NCBI GenBank assembly: GCA_964396245.1
Contig: CAYNEO010000006.1
Span: 57,689-121,688 of the forward strand
Reading direction: 5' to 3'
Origin: CAYNEO01 sp964396245
GTDB taxonomy: Bacteria > Zixibacteria > MSB-5A5 > GN15 > FEB-12
Length of the DNA: 64,000 nucleotides
The notes under the pieces are model-generated. The model was not told the origin of the DNA, made no database searches, and saw only the letters and a list, made by a program, of their open reading frames with translations. The translations under genes and the position numbers were made by a program. Every line of letters starts with the position of its first letter. The stretch's first letter is position 1. This document shows positions 51,514 to 59,992 of this stretch, in pieces.

Positions 51514-52482
51514 TCAATACTGCGCAACCGAAACGTCGCCGGTGGACGACGTCACGTGAATAGTAACACCCCCATCGCCAAATTCTCCCACCAGCCTCCT
51601 GCCGGATACGGATGTAATTGTGATCGGGATGTCGGTCTTTACATTACCTAAATCAGACGCGATGTCAAGTGATGCGGAGGCCGAACGCGACACGACCAGG
51701 TTGACATCGCCGCTTTCAGTCGAGATAAAATTGTCACGGGAGCTGAGCAGGTTGGTCCGGACGTCGACACTGCCGCTGGCGCTGATCAAATCCACCGCAC
51801 CCCGTTCCTGCTTGATACTTATCGATGCCGAGCTTGATTTAATCTTGATATCACCCTCGATCCAGTTGAGTTCGATCTTGCCCATCGGCTGGTGAATTGT
51901 CACGGGGCCGTAGATCAAATCGCCGGTTGTATTTCCCGAAGCATTATTGATGGTGACTTCTCCCTCGACAGTATTCAGCTGGATATCTGATGATGAACTT
52001 CGGAGGTCGATGGAGCCTCGAAGATTGCTGAGCATCATGGCGCCGGTGTTGTTGCTGATCACGATATCACAGTTCTCGGGCACCAGGATCTCAAAGTCGA
52101 TAGCGCCATATGCATTGTCCTGCGCCGTGCCAAGCAGTTTGCTCCAGAACGACGGGTTGTGCTCCGGCTGCTCGATAAAGCCGGTGTTGATAATCAGCGA
52201 AGAACGCTCGCGGTCGACTTTCATCACAATGTTGTCCGCGATCTTTCGTGCTTCTTCCATACCGACGGCGTTGACCCGCCGGGTCGTTCGGATGACGACC
52301 CTATCGACGTCGTGGCTGGTAACCTCGACATTTCCTTCGTGGTAGTTCAACTCGAGTCGCGGCTTTTCACCGACGGCGTACACCTTCTCGTCCTGAAATG
52401 AATATTCCTTGGCGGAGACGGTCGACCAGGACGAAATCAGGAAAATTGACAGGAGGAGATATCGAAACCGGGTTGTGGGCAC
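51514..52482 (-). CDS. Exported DUF4097-like adhesin-fold protein
   Basis: Protein of 322 residues from GTG 52482 (AAGGAG 9 bases upstream; the TTG at 52503 lacks a site). Signal peptide YLLLSIFLISSWSTVSA. The rest is a DUF4097-type parallel strand repeat (NTGAMMLSNLRGSIDLRSSS, EGEVTINNASGNTTGDLIYG, GDIKIKSSSASISIKQERGA, ASGSVDVRTNLLSSRDNFIS). It starts about 26 bases after the ECF sigma stop, so it is probably a direct target. Homologous in fold to the gene at 49162. Confidence 0.78.
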   Translation of the reverse strand: MPTTRFRYLLLSIFLISSWSTVSAKEYSFQDEKVYAVGEKPRLELNYHEGNVEVTSHDVDRVVIRTTRRVNAVGMEEARKIADNIVMKVDRERSSLIINTGFIEQPEHNPSFWSKLLGTAQDNAYGAIDFEILVPENCDIVISNNTGAMMLSNLRGSIDLRSSSSDIQLNTVEGEVTINNASGNTTGDLIYGPVTIHQPMGKIELNWIEGDIKIKSSSASISIKQERGAVDLISASGSVDVRTNLLSSRDNFISTESGDVNLVVSRSASASLDIASDLGNVKTDIPITITSVSGRRLVGEFGDGGVTIHVTSSTGDVSVAQY

Positions 52483-52507
52483 TCTGCCGACTCCTTGAAA
52501 CAAGCTT

Positions 52508-53074
52508 CTAGTATATAGATTTGAGCTTCTTTTTCAGAAGCTCCCGCGCCCGGAAGATACGCGCCTTGACGGTGCCGACCGGGATATTCAGTAAATCGGC
52601 TATTTCCTCGTATGATTTATCTTCCTTATGGCGATAGATAATGACCTCCCGGTACTTGGGCGGGAGAGATTCGATGGCTTCGTCGATACTGAACCGCTGC
52701 TGTTTGCGCTCGAGGTCTCGCTCGGGATGATACGTGTAATCAGCAACCTCGAACTCGACCTGTCCGTCCTTGGTTTCCAGCGGGCGGTCCAGTGAAAGAG
52801 CCTGAATCCGCTTTTTACGCAGGTAATCAATCGAGGCGTTGGCAGCGATTTTATAGAGCCATGTTGAGAACCGGTATTCGGAGCGGTACATAGCCAGAGA
52901 GGAAAAGGCCTTCATAAATGTTTCCTGCACGAGATCATTAGCGACATCCTCATTGCGCACTATCTTATTGATAATATGGAAGATAGCGGCACGGTGCTGA
53001 TCGACGAGGGCGGTATAAGCCTTCTGGTTGCCGGCCAGTGCGTCAGAAATCAAGGCTGCTTCGTCTTCGTGCAA
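52508..53074 (-). CDS. ECF sigma factor
   Basis: Protein of 188 residues of the RpoE-like extracytoplasmic-function group. Region 2: IVRNEDVANDLVQETFMKAF and FSTWLYKIAANASIDYLRKK. Region 4: IESLPPKYREVIIYRHKEDK and EEIADLLNIPVGTVKARIFR. Start TTG at 53074 with a weak ribosome site (GGGA). No anti-sigma factor is recognised next to it; the downstream genes are DUF4097-like and bactofilin-like membrane proteins, one of which may take that role. Confidence 0.93.
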   Translation of the reverse strand: MHEDEAALISDALAGNQKAYTALVDQHRAAIFHIINKIVRNEDVANDLVQETFMKAFSSLAMYRSEYRFSTWLYKIAANASIDYLRKKRIQALSLDRPLETKDGQVEFEVADYTYHPERDLERKQQRFSIDEAIESLPPKYREVIIYRHKEDKSYEEIADLLNIPVGTVKARIFRARELLKKKLKSIY

Positions 53075-53286
53075 TCAAGTCCCACTTTCGAATACGGTTA
53101 GTGGATAATCCGGTTTCGTATTGTAAGGGAATATAGTAAAAACAGATACGGGAGGTAAGACAAAAAACTCTTCCCGGGGACAAGATCAATTTCCTGTCGA
53201 GATGACAGCGAAACGGAGCGGTTTCTTACCGCCCCGTTTTTACCTGTGTTTCTCCCGTTTTTCGGACAACGGCAGGCAGGTAAAGA

Positions 53287-53922
53287 CTACATTGCCGAGG
53301 CGGGCGCTTTTTTGATATTCTGCAGCATGGCCATGAAGCCTTTGGTCATTTCTTCGGCCGTCTTCTGTGGCCCCGTAAGCTTAAAGAAGACATTGCCTTC
53401 CGGGCCTTCAAGGACCGCCGCCGTCATATGGTACCCGGGCATTGCCTCTGATTGGCCGGACATGGGTCCGCCCATGGCGGCGTCGTAGGTTCCGGAAAGT
53501 TCAACCGTGTGCACTTTCATCCCGTCGGCGGTGAAAGTATTTTGAACGGCCTTGGTGCCCGGGTTGCTGCCGTCGGGCATGGACATCTGGTTTATCCAGC
53601 GTTCGATGTTATCCATGACCCCGCCGCCCTGGTTCTGGCCGAAATAATACACCGCGACAGTGGCCGAGTCGGTATCGTCGTCGACCGGTCCAAAGGCATA
53701 CTCAGCCTTGCGCATCCCGCTGGGCCCGAAGTCCTTCCAACGAGTCGGCGGGGTGAAACGGATACCGGCGAGGGTTACCGGCTGACCGCCGAGTTCGATA
53801 TTGGAGGCAGCTACCTGGCCGGACTGAGCGCCGGACTGTGATTGTCCACCGGATTCGTTACTAGAACAGCCAACGAAAGCCAGCACCGCCAGGGCAACAA
53901 CAAGGGTAATGATTTGCTTCAT
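53287..53922 (-). CDS. Lipoprotein of unknown function
   Basis: Protein of 211 residues from ATG 53922 (AAAGGA 9 bases upstream); the frame runs further but without a signal. Lipobox VLAFVGC gives Cys19. A Gly/Ser/Gln linker is followed by a domain (LGGQPVTLAGIRFTPPTRWK, VAVYYFGQNQGGGVMDNIER, KVHTVELSGTYDAAMGGP, GNVFFKLTGPQKTAEEM) that looks like a DcrB/PsbP-type fold, as in exported DUF1795 relatives. It is distantly similar in pattern to the T6SS chaperone at 9814, but exported. Confidence 0.68.
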   Translation of the reverse strand: MKQIITLVVALAVLAFVGCSSNESGGQSQSGAQSGQVAASNIELGGQPVTLAGIRFTPPTRWKDFGPSGMRKAEYAFGPVDDDTDSATVAVYYFGQNQGGGVMDNIERWINQMSMPDGSNPGTKAVQNTFTADGMKVHTVELSGTYDAAMGGPMSGQSEAMPGYHMTAAVLEGPEGNVFFKLTGPQKTAEEMTKGFMAMLQNIKKAPASAM

Positions 53923-54355
53923 CTTATGAGTCCTTTCTTTTTCGTTCTGCCGAAGATAGACATCCACGATCCACCACGCAACCGCAATTCGGCAAAAACC
54001 GTGCGGCCGCACGAAGCGCGCCAATTCTCCCGGGATGTCGAAACGACCATCAGAAAAATATTGACCGACGGCATTTAATCTCTCAGATTGCGCTGCCGGA
54101 AGAGACGGGGCGTCGATCTCCGCGCCGTCATCTGGAGGCTGCAACGGGTAAAAAGGTGCGGCGAGTTGAGCAAGGATAAATCTCTCTGAGAAGATCGTTC
54201 GGCCCGTTCCGGGTGTCTGTCGACTAAGTGCAGAGAATGAAATCAGGGTCACGAAAACCAAAGTGTGTTTGGCGTGGCTCCGATACAGATTATAACGGAA
54301 CTTTTGACACCCTCAGGCGATTTGATTAGAACACAGCCTGCTGGAGGTAACAATT
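53923..54355. other. Gap between divergent genes
   Basis: No convincing gene in either direction. It should hold the promoters of the lipoprotein on the - strand and of the gene at 54356; only the latter shows a recognisable pattern (54304-54332). Confidence 0.5.
54304..54332 (+). promoter_or_regulatory. Probable sigma70-type promoter
   Basis: Perfect TTGACA (54304-54309), 17-base spacer, TAGAAC (54327-54332), 24 bases ahead of the ATG at 54356, which has GGAGG about 8 bases upstream. Confidence 0.45.
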
Positions 54356-54850
54356 ATGGCGACTGAAATTAAGCGAAAATCATGGTCACAGTTTTGCAGG
54401 AAGTTTAACGTGACCAACCAGTATCGGCTGGCTGATGTACAGGTGAAATCCAAAGGCCAGCGTTCAATGGATGTGGACAGAGGCGCTCCGTTTCTCGGTA
54501 TCGCTCTGGCCAAAAAAGGACGAGCGATCGCGGGGATTGAGCTCTTTACCGGAAAATATGATCCCGACAAGCTAAACGAGCCCGTGGTATCAATCCGGGA
54601 ACCCGAGAAGATCATACTCGAAAAAGACGGGTCCGGAATGGACAACAATCTTGTTCTGGAGGCCAAAGACGGGACCCAGGTCAGTATCAATCTCAGCGGC
54701 GCCAAGGATCCCGAGCGGCATCGGTCGCTCGTGGAAAAGCTGGCATACACGATTTATGAACGGCGCGGACAGCAAATAGGCCACGAGTTTGACGATTGGG
54801 TCGAGGCTGAAAAGCGGGTCAAAGAAAAAGAGCTCCAGCTCACTTCATAG
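54356..54850 (+). CDS. DUF5335-like plus DUF2934-like small protein
   Basis: Protein of 164 residues, cytoplasmic. The N-terminal part resembles DUF5335 (SWSQFCRKFNVTNQYRLADV, GIALAKKGRAIAGIELFTGK, VVSIREPEKIILEKDGSGMD). The C-terminus has the DUF2934 signature (IYERRGQQIGHEFDDWVEAE followed by K-R-V). Both families are of unknown function and often found with stress genes; the fusion is unusual to me. The gene next downstream is an HMA metal-binding protein, 105 bases away. Confidence 0.65.
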   Translation: MATEIKRKSWSQFCRKFNVTNQYRLADVQVKSKGQRSMDVDRGAPFLGIALAKKGRAIAGIELFTGKYDPDKLNEPVVSIREPEKIILEKDGSGMDNNLVLEAKDGTQVSINLSGAKDPERHRSLVEKLAYTIYERRGQQIGHEFDDWVEAEKRVKEKELQLTS

Positions 54851-54954
54851 ACGTGTCAGGCGGTATGGAGAATTTCCGTACCGCTCCGCACCAACAGTTG
54901 ACAAATAAGCCTCTTTGAGCCGAGTTACCTGTCTACATCTACAGGAGGCACCAA

Positions 54955-55182
54955 ATGACTGCTGATACACATCATATTGCGTTGTCGGTATCCGGAATGT
55001 CATGCACCGGATGCTCCAGCCGAGTTGAAAAAGCACTACGTTCGGTTCCGGGCGTGAAGGAGGCGCACGTAGATCTCGACTCGGCCGGCGCCACGGTAGA
55101 GACAGAAGCCGATGGCCCGTCAATCGAGACGTTAATCGCCGCGGTTGAAAAAGTCGGATATGAGGCGAAAGCGGCAGGTTGA
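54955..55182 (+). CDS. Heavy-metal-associated (CopZ-like) protein
   Basis: Protein of 75 residues with an HMA ferredoxin-like fold: GMSCTGCSSRVEKALRSVPG carries the M-x-C-x-x-C metal site, then HVDLDSAGATVE and LIAAVEKVGYEA. Free-standing domains of this type shuttle Cu(I) or act in mercury or copper resistance. No P-type ATPase or copper regulator is nearby. AGGAGG lies 7 bases before the ATG; a TTGACA at 54898 may be part of its promoter. Confidence 0.88.
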   Translation: MTADTHHIALSVSGMSCTGCSSRVEKALRSVPGVKEAHVDLDSAGATVETEADGPSIETLIAAVEKVGYEAKAAG

Positions 55183-55240
55183 TTCACCAGTCAAAATGCT
55201 GACATGGGAGGACGGTCTCCGGGCAGAGTGATGGACTTAG

Positions 55241-55909
55241 CTATTGTCTTGTTTTCTCCCGGTGGCGCTTTACGAAGTGGCGGATGACAAAGTAGACCAC
55301 GATCACAAAGACCACTGCGCCTGAGAAGATGAGAAAGTAGGTCTCGAAGCGCTTGAACGTGCCGAAAATCCTCGGGATGTAATCGCCAAGAAAATAGGCG
55401 ACATTTACCCAGACCATCACCCACAGCACGGCGCCGATCACGTTGAATACGAGGAAGCGCCACCACGGCATTCTTCCTGTGCCGGCAATTATCCCGTTGA
55501 ACTGGCGAAATCCCTCCACGAATCGGGCAACGGCGACCACCTTCCCCCCGTGTCTGATGAAGAAACCCTCCAGCTTCTTAAGTCGTTCTTCGGTGAGAAA
55601 GACATATTTGCCGAATTTGAGAACGAGCCTTCGTCCGCCGAAGTGACCGATTGCATATCCGATATTGTCACCGATGACGGCAGCGACGATACCCAGGATG
55701 ATCACAAAGTAGACATTGAATTCGCCCGCTGAGGCAAGCAGACCTCCGGCCACAAGCATGGTCTCCCCCGGCATCGGGATGCCGAAACTTTCCAGCAGTA
55801 CTCCGATCAGGATCGCCCAGTAACCGTAATGCTGAATGTACGGGGCCACTTTCTGCAGAAAGGGAGCAAACGACTGCCAGTCAGCCAAACCCGAAAGCGC
55901 TACTATCAC
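55241..55909 (-). CDS. DedA family membrane protein
   Basis: Protein of 222 residues with 5-6 membrane helices and DedA/SNARE-associated family marks: ESFGIPMPGETMLVAGGLLA, DNIGYAIGHFGGRRLVLKFG, and RFVEGFRQFNGIIAGTGRMP plus the W-V-N-V-A-Y-F-L-G end helix. DedA proteins help recycle undecaprenyl phosphate or phospholipids across the membrane. GTG start with GGGGAGGA 7 bases upstream. It follows the VIT1-like gene by 16 bases. Confidence 0.9.
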   Translation of the reverse strand: MIVALSGLADWQSFAPFLQKVAPYIQHYGYWAILIGVLLESFGIPMPGETMLVAGGLLASAGEFNVYFVIILGIVAAVIGDNIGYAIGHFGGRRLVLKFGKYVFLTEERLKKLEGFFIRHGGKVVAVARFVEGFRQFNGIIAGTGRMPWWRFLVFNVIGAVLWVMVWVNVAYFLGDYIPRIFGTFKRFETYFLIFSGAVVFVIVVYFVIRHFVKRHREKTRQ

Positions 55910-55925
55910 CGAAGTCCTCCCCAGT

Positions 55926-56621
55926 TTATCCGATCAACCGGGCAAGCAAGAATGCCGTCCCGGCAGCGATACTGCCGACAACGGCCATCTGCAGGCCCGA
56001 CTTAAGAGTCTTTACGCCCATGACCCTGCCTTTGATAAGTCCGAAGACAAACAGCGCCAGAATAGTAACGGCAATAGATACGTACAGCGCCGAATGTACC
56101 GAGGGCAGGAGAATGTACGGCCCGAGCGGTATGAAACCGGAGACCGCATATGAAAGGGCGATAGTCAGGGCGCTCTTCAGGGCCCTGCCGGGGTCGGGTT
56201 TTTCAAGTCCGAGTTCAAAACGCATCATCAGGTCGACCCATTTCGAGCGATCTTTGCTGATAGCGTCGACCACCGGTCCGACCTCATCGTCCGGGAAGCC
56301 GAAGTTGGTCAGGATGTCGGCGACCTCTTTGCGTTCTATGTCAGGGACTTCTTCCGTTTCCCTTACCTCGCGCTGCCGCTCTACTTCATAATGCTCGACA
56401 TCCGATTTCCCCGCCAGGTAACCGCCCAGTCCCATGGATATCGATCCGGCCGCTATTTCAGCCAGCCCGGCAATCACAACAATTTTGGCCGCGACCGCCG
56501 CTCCGGACATGCCGGCGGCAATGGCAAAGGGAACTGTGAGCCCGTCGGACATGCCAATCACGACATCGCGAACGGTGTCCGATGCCCGGAAGTGCTTTTC
56601 CGTATGCGATCTGCTTGTCAT
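55926..56621 (-). CDS. VIT1/CCC1-family transporter
   Basis: Protein of 231 residues with five membrane helices and the family pattern VIGMSDGLTVPFAIAAGMSG, then AGSISMGLGGYLAGKSDVEH. The cytosolic loop is rich in Glu and includes metal-binding-type helices (residues about 75-140). These proteins carry Fe(II) or Mn(II). It overlaps no gene but is just upstream of dedA in a probable two-gene operon. GAGAGG lies 8 bases before the ATG. Confidence 0.9.
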   Translation of the reverse strand: MTSRSHTEKHFRASDTVRDVVIGMSDGLTVPFAIAAGMSGAAVAAKIVVIAGLAEIAAGSISMGLGGYLAGKSDVEHYEVERQREVRETEEVPDIERKEVADILTNFGFPDDEVGPVVDAISKDRSKWVDLMMRFELGLEKPDPGRALKSALTIALSYAVSGFIPLGPYILLPSVHSALYVSIAVTILALFVFGLIKGRVMGVKTLKSGLQMAVVGSIAAGTAFLLARLIG

Positions 56622-56998
56622 ATATGATTCCTCTCGTGAAACTGCAATAGACGGCGTTCAAGCGTCCTCCCGGAGGGTCGAGCCAACTGCTCGATCAGAT
56701 TTGAGGTTGTCTCGCGGACCGGGTCAGGCCCGAATTGCAGAGATGATTGTGGAGACTACTCGCACAAAGGAATTGTGCTCCGCCCGTCGTGTTCTGACTT
56801 TTGGGCGGGTTCTCCGGACGACAAGATCCAGGTGATCGGGACTAATGTTACTCCATTAATGCTCAAACAGCAGCGGGAGTTTCATGTATGACACCAAGAA
56901 TCATCGACCAGCAAGGGAAGGTTTGACGCAAAATGAAGAAGCCGGGGCCGCCTCTCGGCATTCCCGGCCGTAACTCCAGTGCCACTCAGTAAGAGAAA
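56622..56998. other. Gap without a gene
   Basis: No convincing protein. It holds a possible terminator of msrA at its end (56930-56968) and presumably the promoter of the VIT1-like gene; no clear motif is visible. Confidence 0.5.
56930..56968 (-). terminator. Possible terminator after msrA
   Basis: On the - strand, GCCGGG / CCCGGC with an inner GCC / GGC stem, followed by the T-rich TTCTTCATTTT. Weaker than the other terminators here. Confidence 0.45.
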
Positions 56999-57622
56999 TT
57001 ACTTAATTCGGCAGGTAGACAGACCCCGTTTTTCCAGGTACTGCTGATGGTACTCCTCGGCCCGATAGAACGGACCCGCCGGGAGGATCTGGGTCACGAT
57101 CGGCCTTTTGTACCGTCCGCTTTCTTCCAGTCGCTTTTTTGATGCAAGAGCCGCGGCCTTCTGCTGATCATCGTGATAGAAAATCACCGAGCGATACTGG
57201 CTGCCGATATCCGGTCCCTGACGATCCAGGGTCGTGGGATCGTGTTCGTTCCAGAATACCTCCAGCAGCTTTTCGTACGACACTCTGGATGGATCGTAAT
57301 GCACGCGGACAACCTCGGCATGACCGGTGGTATCCGAACACACATCCCGGTAGGTGGGGTTCTCGGTGGTTCCGCCGGCATAGCCGACTTCGGTCGCCGT
57401 GACACCTTCAACCTGGCGAAAAACCGCTTCTACACCCCAGAAACAACCGCCGCCGAAAGTAGCTTCAGCCATCTGAATATCCTCCAAATCATGCTGATTC
57501 ATGTTCATCTGTTTGTCTACGGCCGGATTGTCGCTTGCCACTGTTTCAGCCCGGTGCGACACGAGCCAGGCCGCTAGCATCAGCACCAGAATTGCCGCAC
57601 CCAGCCAGATTCCGGTTTTCAT
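56999..57622 (-). CDS. msrA: Peptide methionine sulfoxide reductase MsrA, exported form
   Basis: Protein of 207 residues from ATG 57622 that reduces methionine-S-sulfoxide. The catalytic site is [12 protein letters not shown] with the reactive Cys; the usual [32 protein letters not shown] and [20 protein letters not shown] follow. An N-terminal hydrophobic segment ([14 protein letters not shown]) suggests membrane anchoring or periplasmic location, so it probably repairs envelope proteins. The recycling Cys is near the C-terminus (LSTCRIK). AAAGGTGA lies about 10 bases upstream; a TTG 18 bases earlier is in frame but less likely. Confidence 0.95.
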   Translation of the reverse strand: MKTGIWLGAAILVLMLAAWLVSHRAETVASDNPAVDKQMNMNQHDLEDIQMAEATFGGGCFWGVEAVFRQVEGVTATEVGYAGGTTENPTYRDVCSDTTGHAEVVRVHYDPSRVSYEKLLEVFWNEHDPTTLDRQGPDIGSQYRSVIFYHDDQQKAAALASKKRLEESGRYKRPIVTQILPAGPFYRAEEYHQQYLEKRGLSTCRIK

Positions 57623-57974
57623 CCTCAGTTCACCTTTCAAAGTTGCATGAATCTTGTCTCTTGCCCTTTGGTGGTGTGAACCACGGCAACCTTACAGGCA
57701 AAAGCAGCGGCTGCTTCCTTTAAACCAGTGAGGAATGTGGATGTTCCGAATCCATTTGCTTTCACCGTTTCCTGACGCGCCAGCTCAACCGGGCAGTTGG
57801 CCGCTCGACCGGGTAAGGCGTGCCGAGTCGGGGTCTTGAGCCGGTCCGCCGGCATATGTACCATCAACGAATGTTTTAGTTGTATGAACATGGGTTCATA
57901 GAGATATTTATAGATGTTATGGGCATCGTTTCCTTGCGATGCTTCCCTCACCATATAAAAGAGGAGAGACCGCC
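57623..57974. other. Gap between divergent msrA and caspase-like genes
   Basis: No convincing protein. A 105-residue frame on the - strand here has no family resemblance. The AT-rich segment 57865-57960 probably carries the promoter of the gene at 57975. Confidence 0.5.
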
Positions 57975-58859
57975 ATGAAGAAGTTCCTGGCCCTCTTCAC
58001 TGTCTGTTGCTCGTTGCTCGTGATTTTCGGATGCAGTCAATCCCCGACAACGTCTGATTCCAACGACAATGCTCTTGCGACACAACTGGTCCAGAGACCG
58101 CAATTTGTCGAAACGCGACCGCAGGCAGTGGTTGATCAATTCGTGATGAAGCCATCGGCACAGTACCTTTTCCAGAAGAAACCACCGCCGCCGCCACCGG
58201 ACACCGGTTCCGCCGACCCGAATCCCAATCCGGCCCACAAGTATGCCTACGTGGCCGGTATTTCAGATTACGAGGGCACGGTCAATGATCTGCAGTTCTG
58301 CGATGACGACGCTCAGGAAATGAAATCGCTTCTGCAGGGTGAAGGGTTCACGATCCGCATTGATATCGACCGCAACGCCACCGCGGCAAATATAGTCGCC
58401 GGACTCCAGTGGCTGGTCGAACAGGCACAACCGGGCGACGAGATTGCGTTCTGCTATTCAGGACACGGGATGAAAGCCCCCGGCGACGGATCGAGTATCA
58501 TTTCGACCGACCTGTATTACATAACGCACGGCTACGTGATGGAAATCTTCAATTCCGCCAACTGCTCCAAGAAGCTCGTGACACTGGACGCATGCGTGAT
58601 CGGCGATTTCCATTCCGATTGCCAGACAGGAACGATCGTGGCAACCGCCTCGACCAATTCCAACTCGTATGACGCCCCGGACCTCAAGAACGGCGCGTGG
58701 ACCTATTATTTCCTCGAGGGAGCCAACTCGCAGGGATATGATTACGCTGAGGACGTTGCGACATATGCCGAAGAGATGATGACGATCTGGGCCTCCCAGT
58801 ATCACCTTCGTGTCAGTCCGAAGCATACCGACAAATACACCGGCATGTTCGACATGTAA
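57975..58859 (+). CDS. Caspase-like (peptidase C14) lipoprotein
   Basis: Protein of 294 residues from ATG 57975 (GAGGAGAGA 6 bases upstream). Lipobox LVIFGC puts the mature N-terminus at Cys20. After a Pro-rich linker comes a caspase-fold domain: AYVAGISDYEGTVNDLQFCD, DDAQEMKSLLQGEGFTIRID, then the dyad His164 (YSGHGMKAPGDG) and Cys207 (LVTLDACVIGDFHSDC). Both catalytic residues are present, so it is probably active. Location outside the cytoplasm is unusual for a caspase relative. Partners and substrates are unknown; no other death-type genes are nearby. Confidence 0.88.
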   Translation: MKKFLALFTVCCSLLVIFGCSQSPTTSDSNDNALATQLVQRPQFVETRPQAVVDQFVMKPSAQYLFQKKPPPPPPDTGSADPNPNPAHKYAYVAGISDYEGTVNDLQFCDDDAQEMKSLLQGEGFTIRIDIDRNATAANIVAGLQWLVEQAQPGDEIAFCYSGHGMKAPGDGSSIISTDLYYITHGYVMEIFNSANCSKKLVTLDACVIGDFHSDCQTGTIVATASTNSNSYDAPDLKNGAWTYYFLEGANSQGYDYAEDVATYAEEMMTIWASQYHLRVSPKHTDKYTGMFDM

Positions 58860-58883
58860 TCGGTCGGTAGACTATTTATGAAT

Positions 58884-58914
58884 GAGAAAGCCCATCCAAA
58901 GGATGGGCTTTCTG
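58884..58914. terminator. Bidirectional hairpin terminator
   Basis: AGAAAGCCCATCC pairs with GGATGGGCTTTCT around an AAA loop. It lies between the converging genes ending at 58859 and 58952, with T-rich ends on both strands. Confidence 0.65.
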
Positions 58915-58951
58915 GTGTTTGGGTGACAGGCTCCGAAGGTGTGAGGCGCGA

Positions 58952-59347
58952 TCAGGCGCCTTCGATATCTACCAGCTTGGCCTCTTTCCACACATCGCCA
59001 AGAAGCGCTGTCGCCTCGAGATCCACACGCTCCACAAATTCTTCCGGGACAAGCACCAGGTAGCCGCCGCCGACCGGGACAAAGGACGACGGTCCGAGGG
59101 TACCGATATTGCCAAAATGGCCGACCTCGGGACGGATGATCACCGGAATGTCTTTCGCCCTCAGTTCCTCTTCGAGCATGGAAGCATACTCGGGCGATGT
59201 CAGGCGGGCAAGTTTCACCCAGTCTTCATACTCGGTTTCTTCGTCAGCGGGCACAGCCGGCGGCTGGTCGACCAGCTTTACTTCACAGTCGGAACAGTAT
59301 TTCGTGCCCTCGGTGTACTCGGTTCCGCATTTCGGACAGAACGGCAT
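58952..59347 (-). CDS. Zinc-ribbon plus DUF2007-like signal-transducing protein
   Basis: Protein of 131 residues from ATG 59347 (AGGAGGG 7 bases upstream). Residues 1-25 form a zinc ribbon (PFCPKCG and KYCSDC). The rest is DUF2007-type (WVKLARLTSPEYASMLEEEL, then IPVIIRPEVG and GGGYLVLVPEEFVERVDLEA), a PII-like ferredoxin-fold family of unknown role. Cytoplasmic. Confidence 0.82.
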   Translation of the reverse strand: MPFCPKCGTEYTEGTKYCSDCEVKLVDQPPAVPADEETEYEDWVKLARLTSPEYASMLEEELRAKDIPVIIRPEVGHFGNIGTLGPSSFVPVGGGYLVLVPEEFVERVDLEATALLGDVWKEAKLVDIEGA

Positions 59348-59509
59348 AAGAAACCCTCCTGATTGCAGGGTAATTCGAACGAGCAATCACGTTAACCAGA
59401 GTCTTCTGCCAGTTATACTACCGTCAGGTATCGGTATTCACAACTAAAACCGGACTTTAGCTGACATAGTGTATCCGGCATTGTGGCTGGCCGAATGTCC
59501 CAGACGCAT

Positions 59510-59902
59510 TCAGCTTTGGGAAGAAGCGTATGAGAAGCGATCTCCCTGAAAGATTCTCACGGTCTCTCCATGCAACAGCACCCAGATACCGTAGATACCG
59601 AGCGTTGTCCCCAGGGGAAACGCCGGCAGATTGAGGAAGCTGAGAATCAATGCCAGGATACGTCCCCAGTTCCGGAATTTGATCAGGCCGTAGCCGGCGA
59701 ATACGTTGGGCAGCGATGCCATGGCTGTGATCAATATCACAATGGCTCCGAGCGTGCCTATCACCAGCCCGGCTCTCGGGTTGTCGGCGGCCGCCAGTCC
59801 ACTCCCGACGAGGAAAAGAGCCAGCATGATCAGCAGCGATACGAGTCCCAGAGCGCCATAAACCAGGTAGAGCAACCCCAGCAGGTTGATGTGCTTTTTC
59901 AT
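59510..59902 (-). CDS. Small polytopic membrane protein
   Basis: Protein of 130 residues with four membrane helices (LLGLLYLVYGALGLVSLLIM; VIGTLGAIVILITAMASLP; VFAGYGLIKFRNWGRILALI; TTLGIYGIWVLL). It resembles small DUF-type FCB membrane proteins with a W-G-R-I-L motif. Function unknown. AAAGGACG lies just before the ATG. Confidence 0.78.
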   Translation of the reverse strand: MKKHINLLGLLYLVYGALGLVSLLIMLALFLVGSGLAAADNPRAGLVIGTLGAIVILITAMASLPNVFAGYGLIKFRNWGRILALILSFLNLPAFPLGTTLGIYGIWVLLHGETVRIFQGDRFSYASSQS

Positions 59903-59992
59903 ATTCGTCCTTTCCTGGATTCAGTTTGACTTACGGCCTGACCCGAGAAAAGTTGCCGGACGAACGGATAGGCGTCTGGAACGGAGGACGCA

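Noticed and set aside
53210..53245. Hairpin AAACGG...CCGTTTTT near the lipoprotein at 53287
   Set aside because: The T-run lies on the + strand, where no gene ends; on the - strand, where the gene ends, there is no T tract. Not called as a terminator.
54860..54884. 10-bp hairpin GCGGTATGGA...TCCGTACCGC after the gene at 54356
   Set aside because: No T-run follows, and one copy gives too little to name a regulatory element.
57637..57954. 105-residue open frame on the - strand between msrA and the caspase-like gene
   Set aside because: No family resemblance, no good ribosome site and no codon pattern like its neighbours; judged non-coding.
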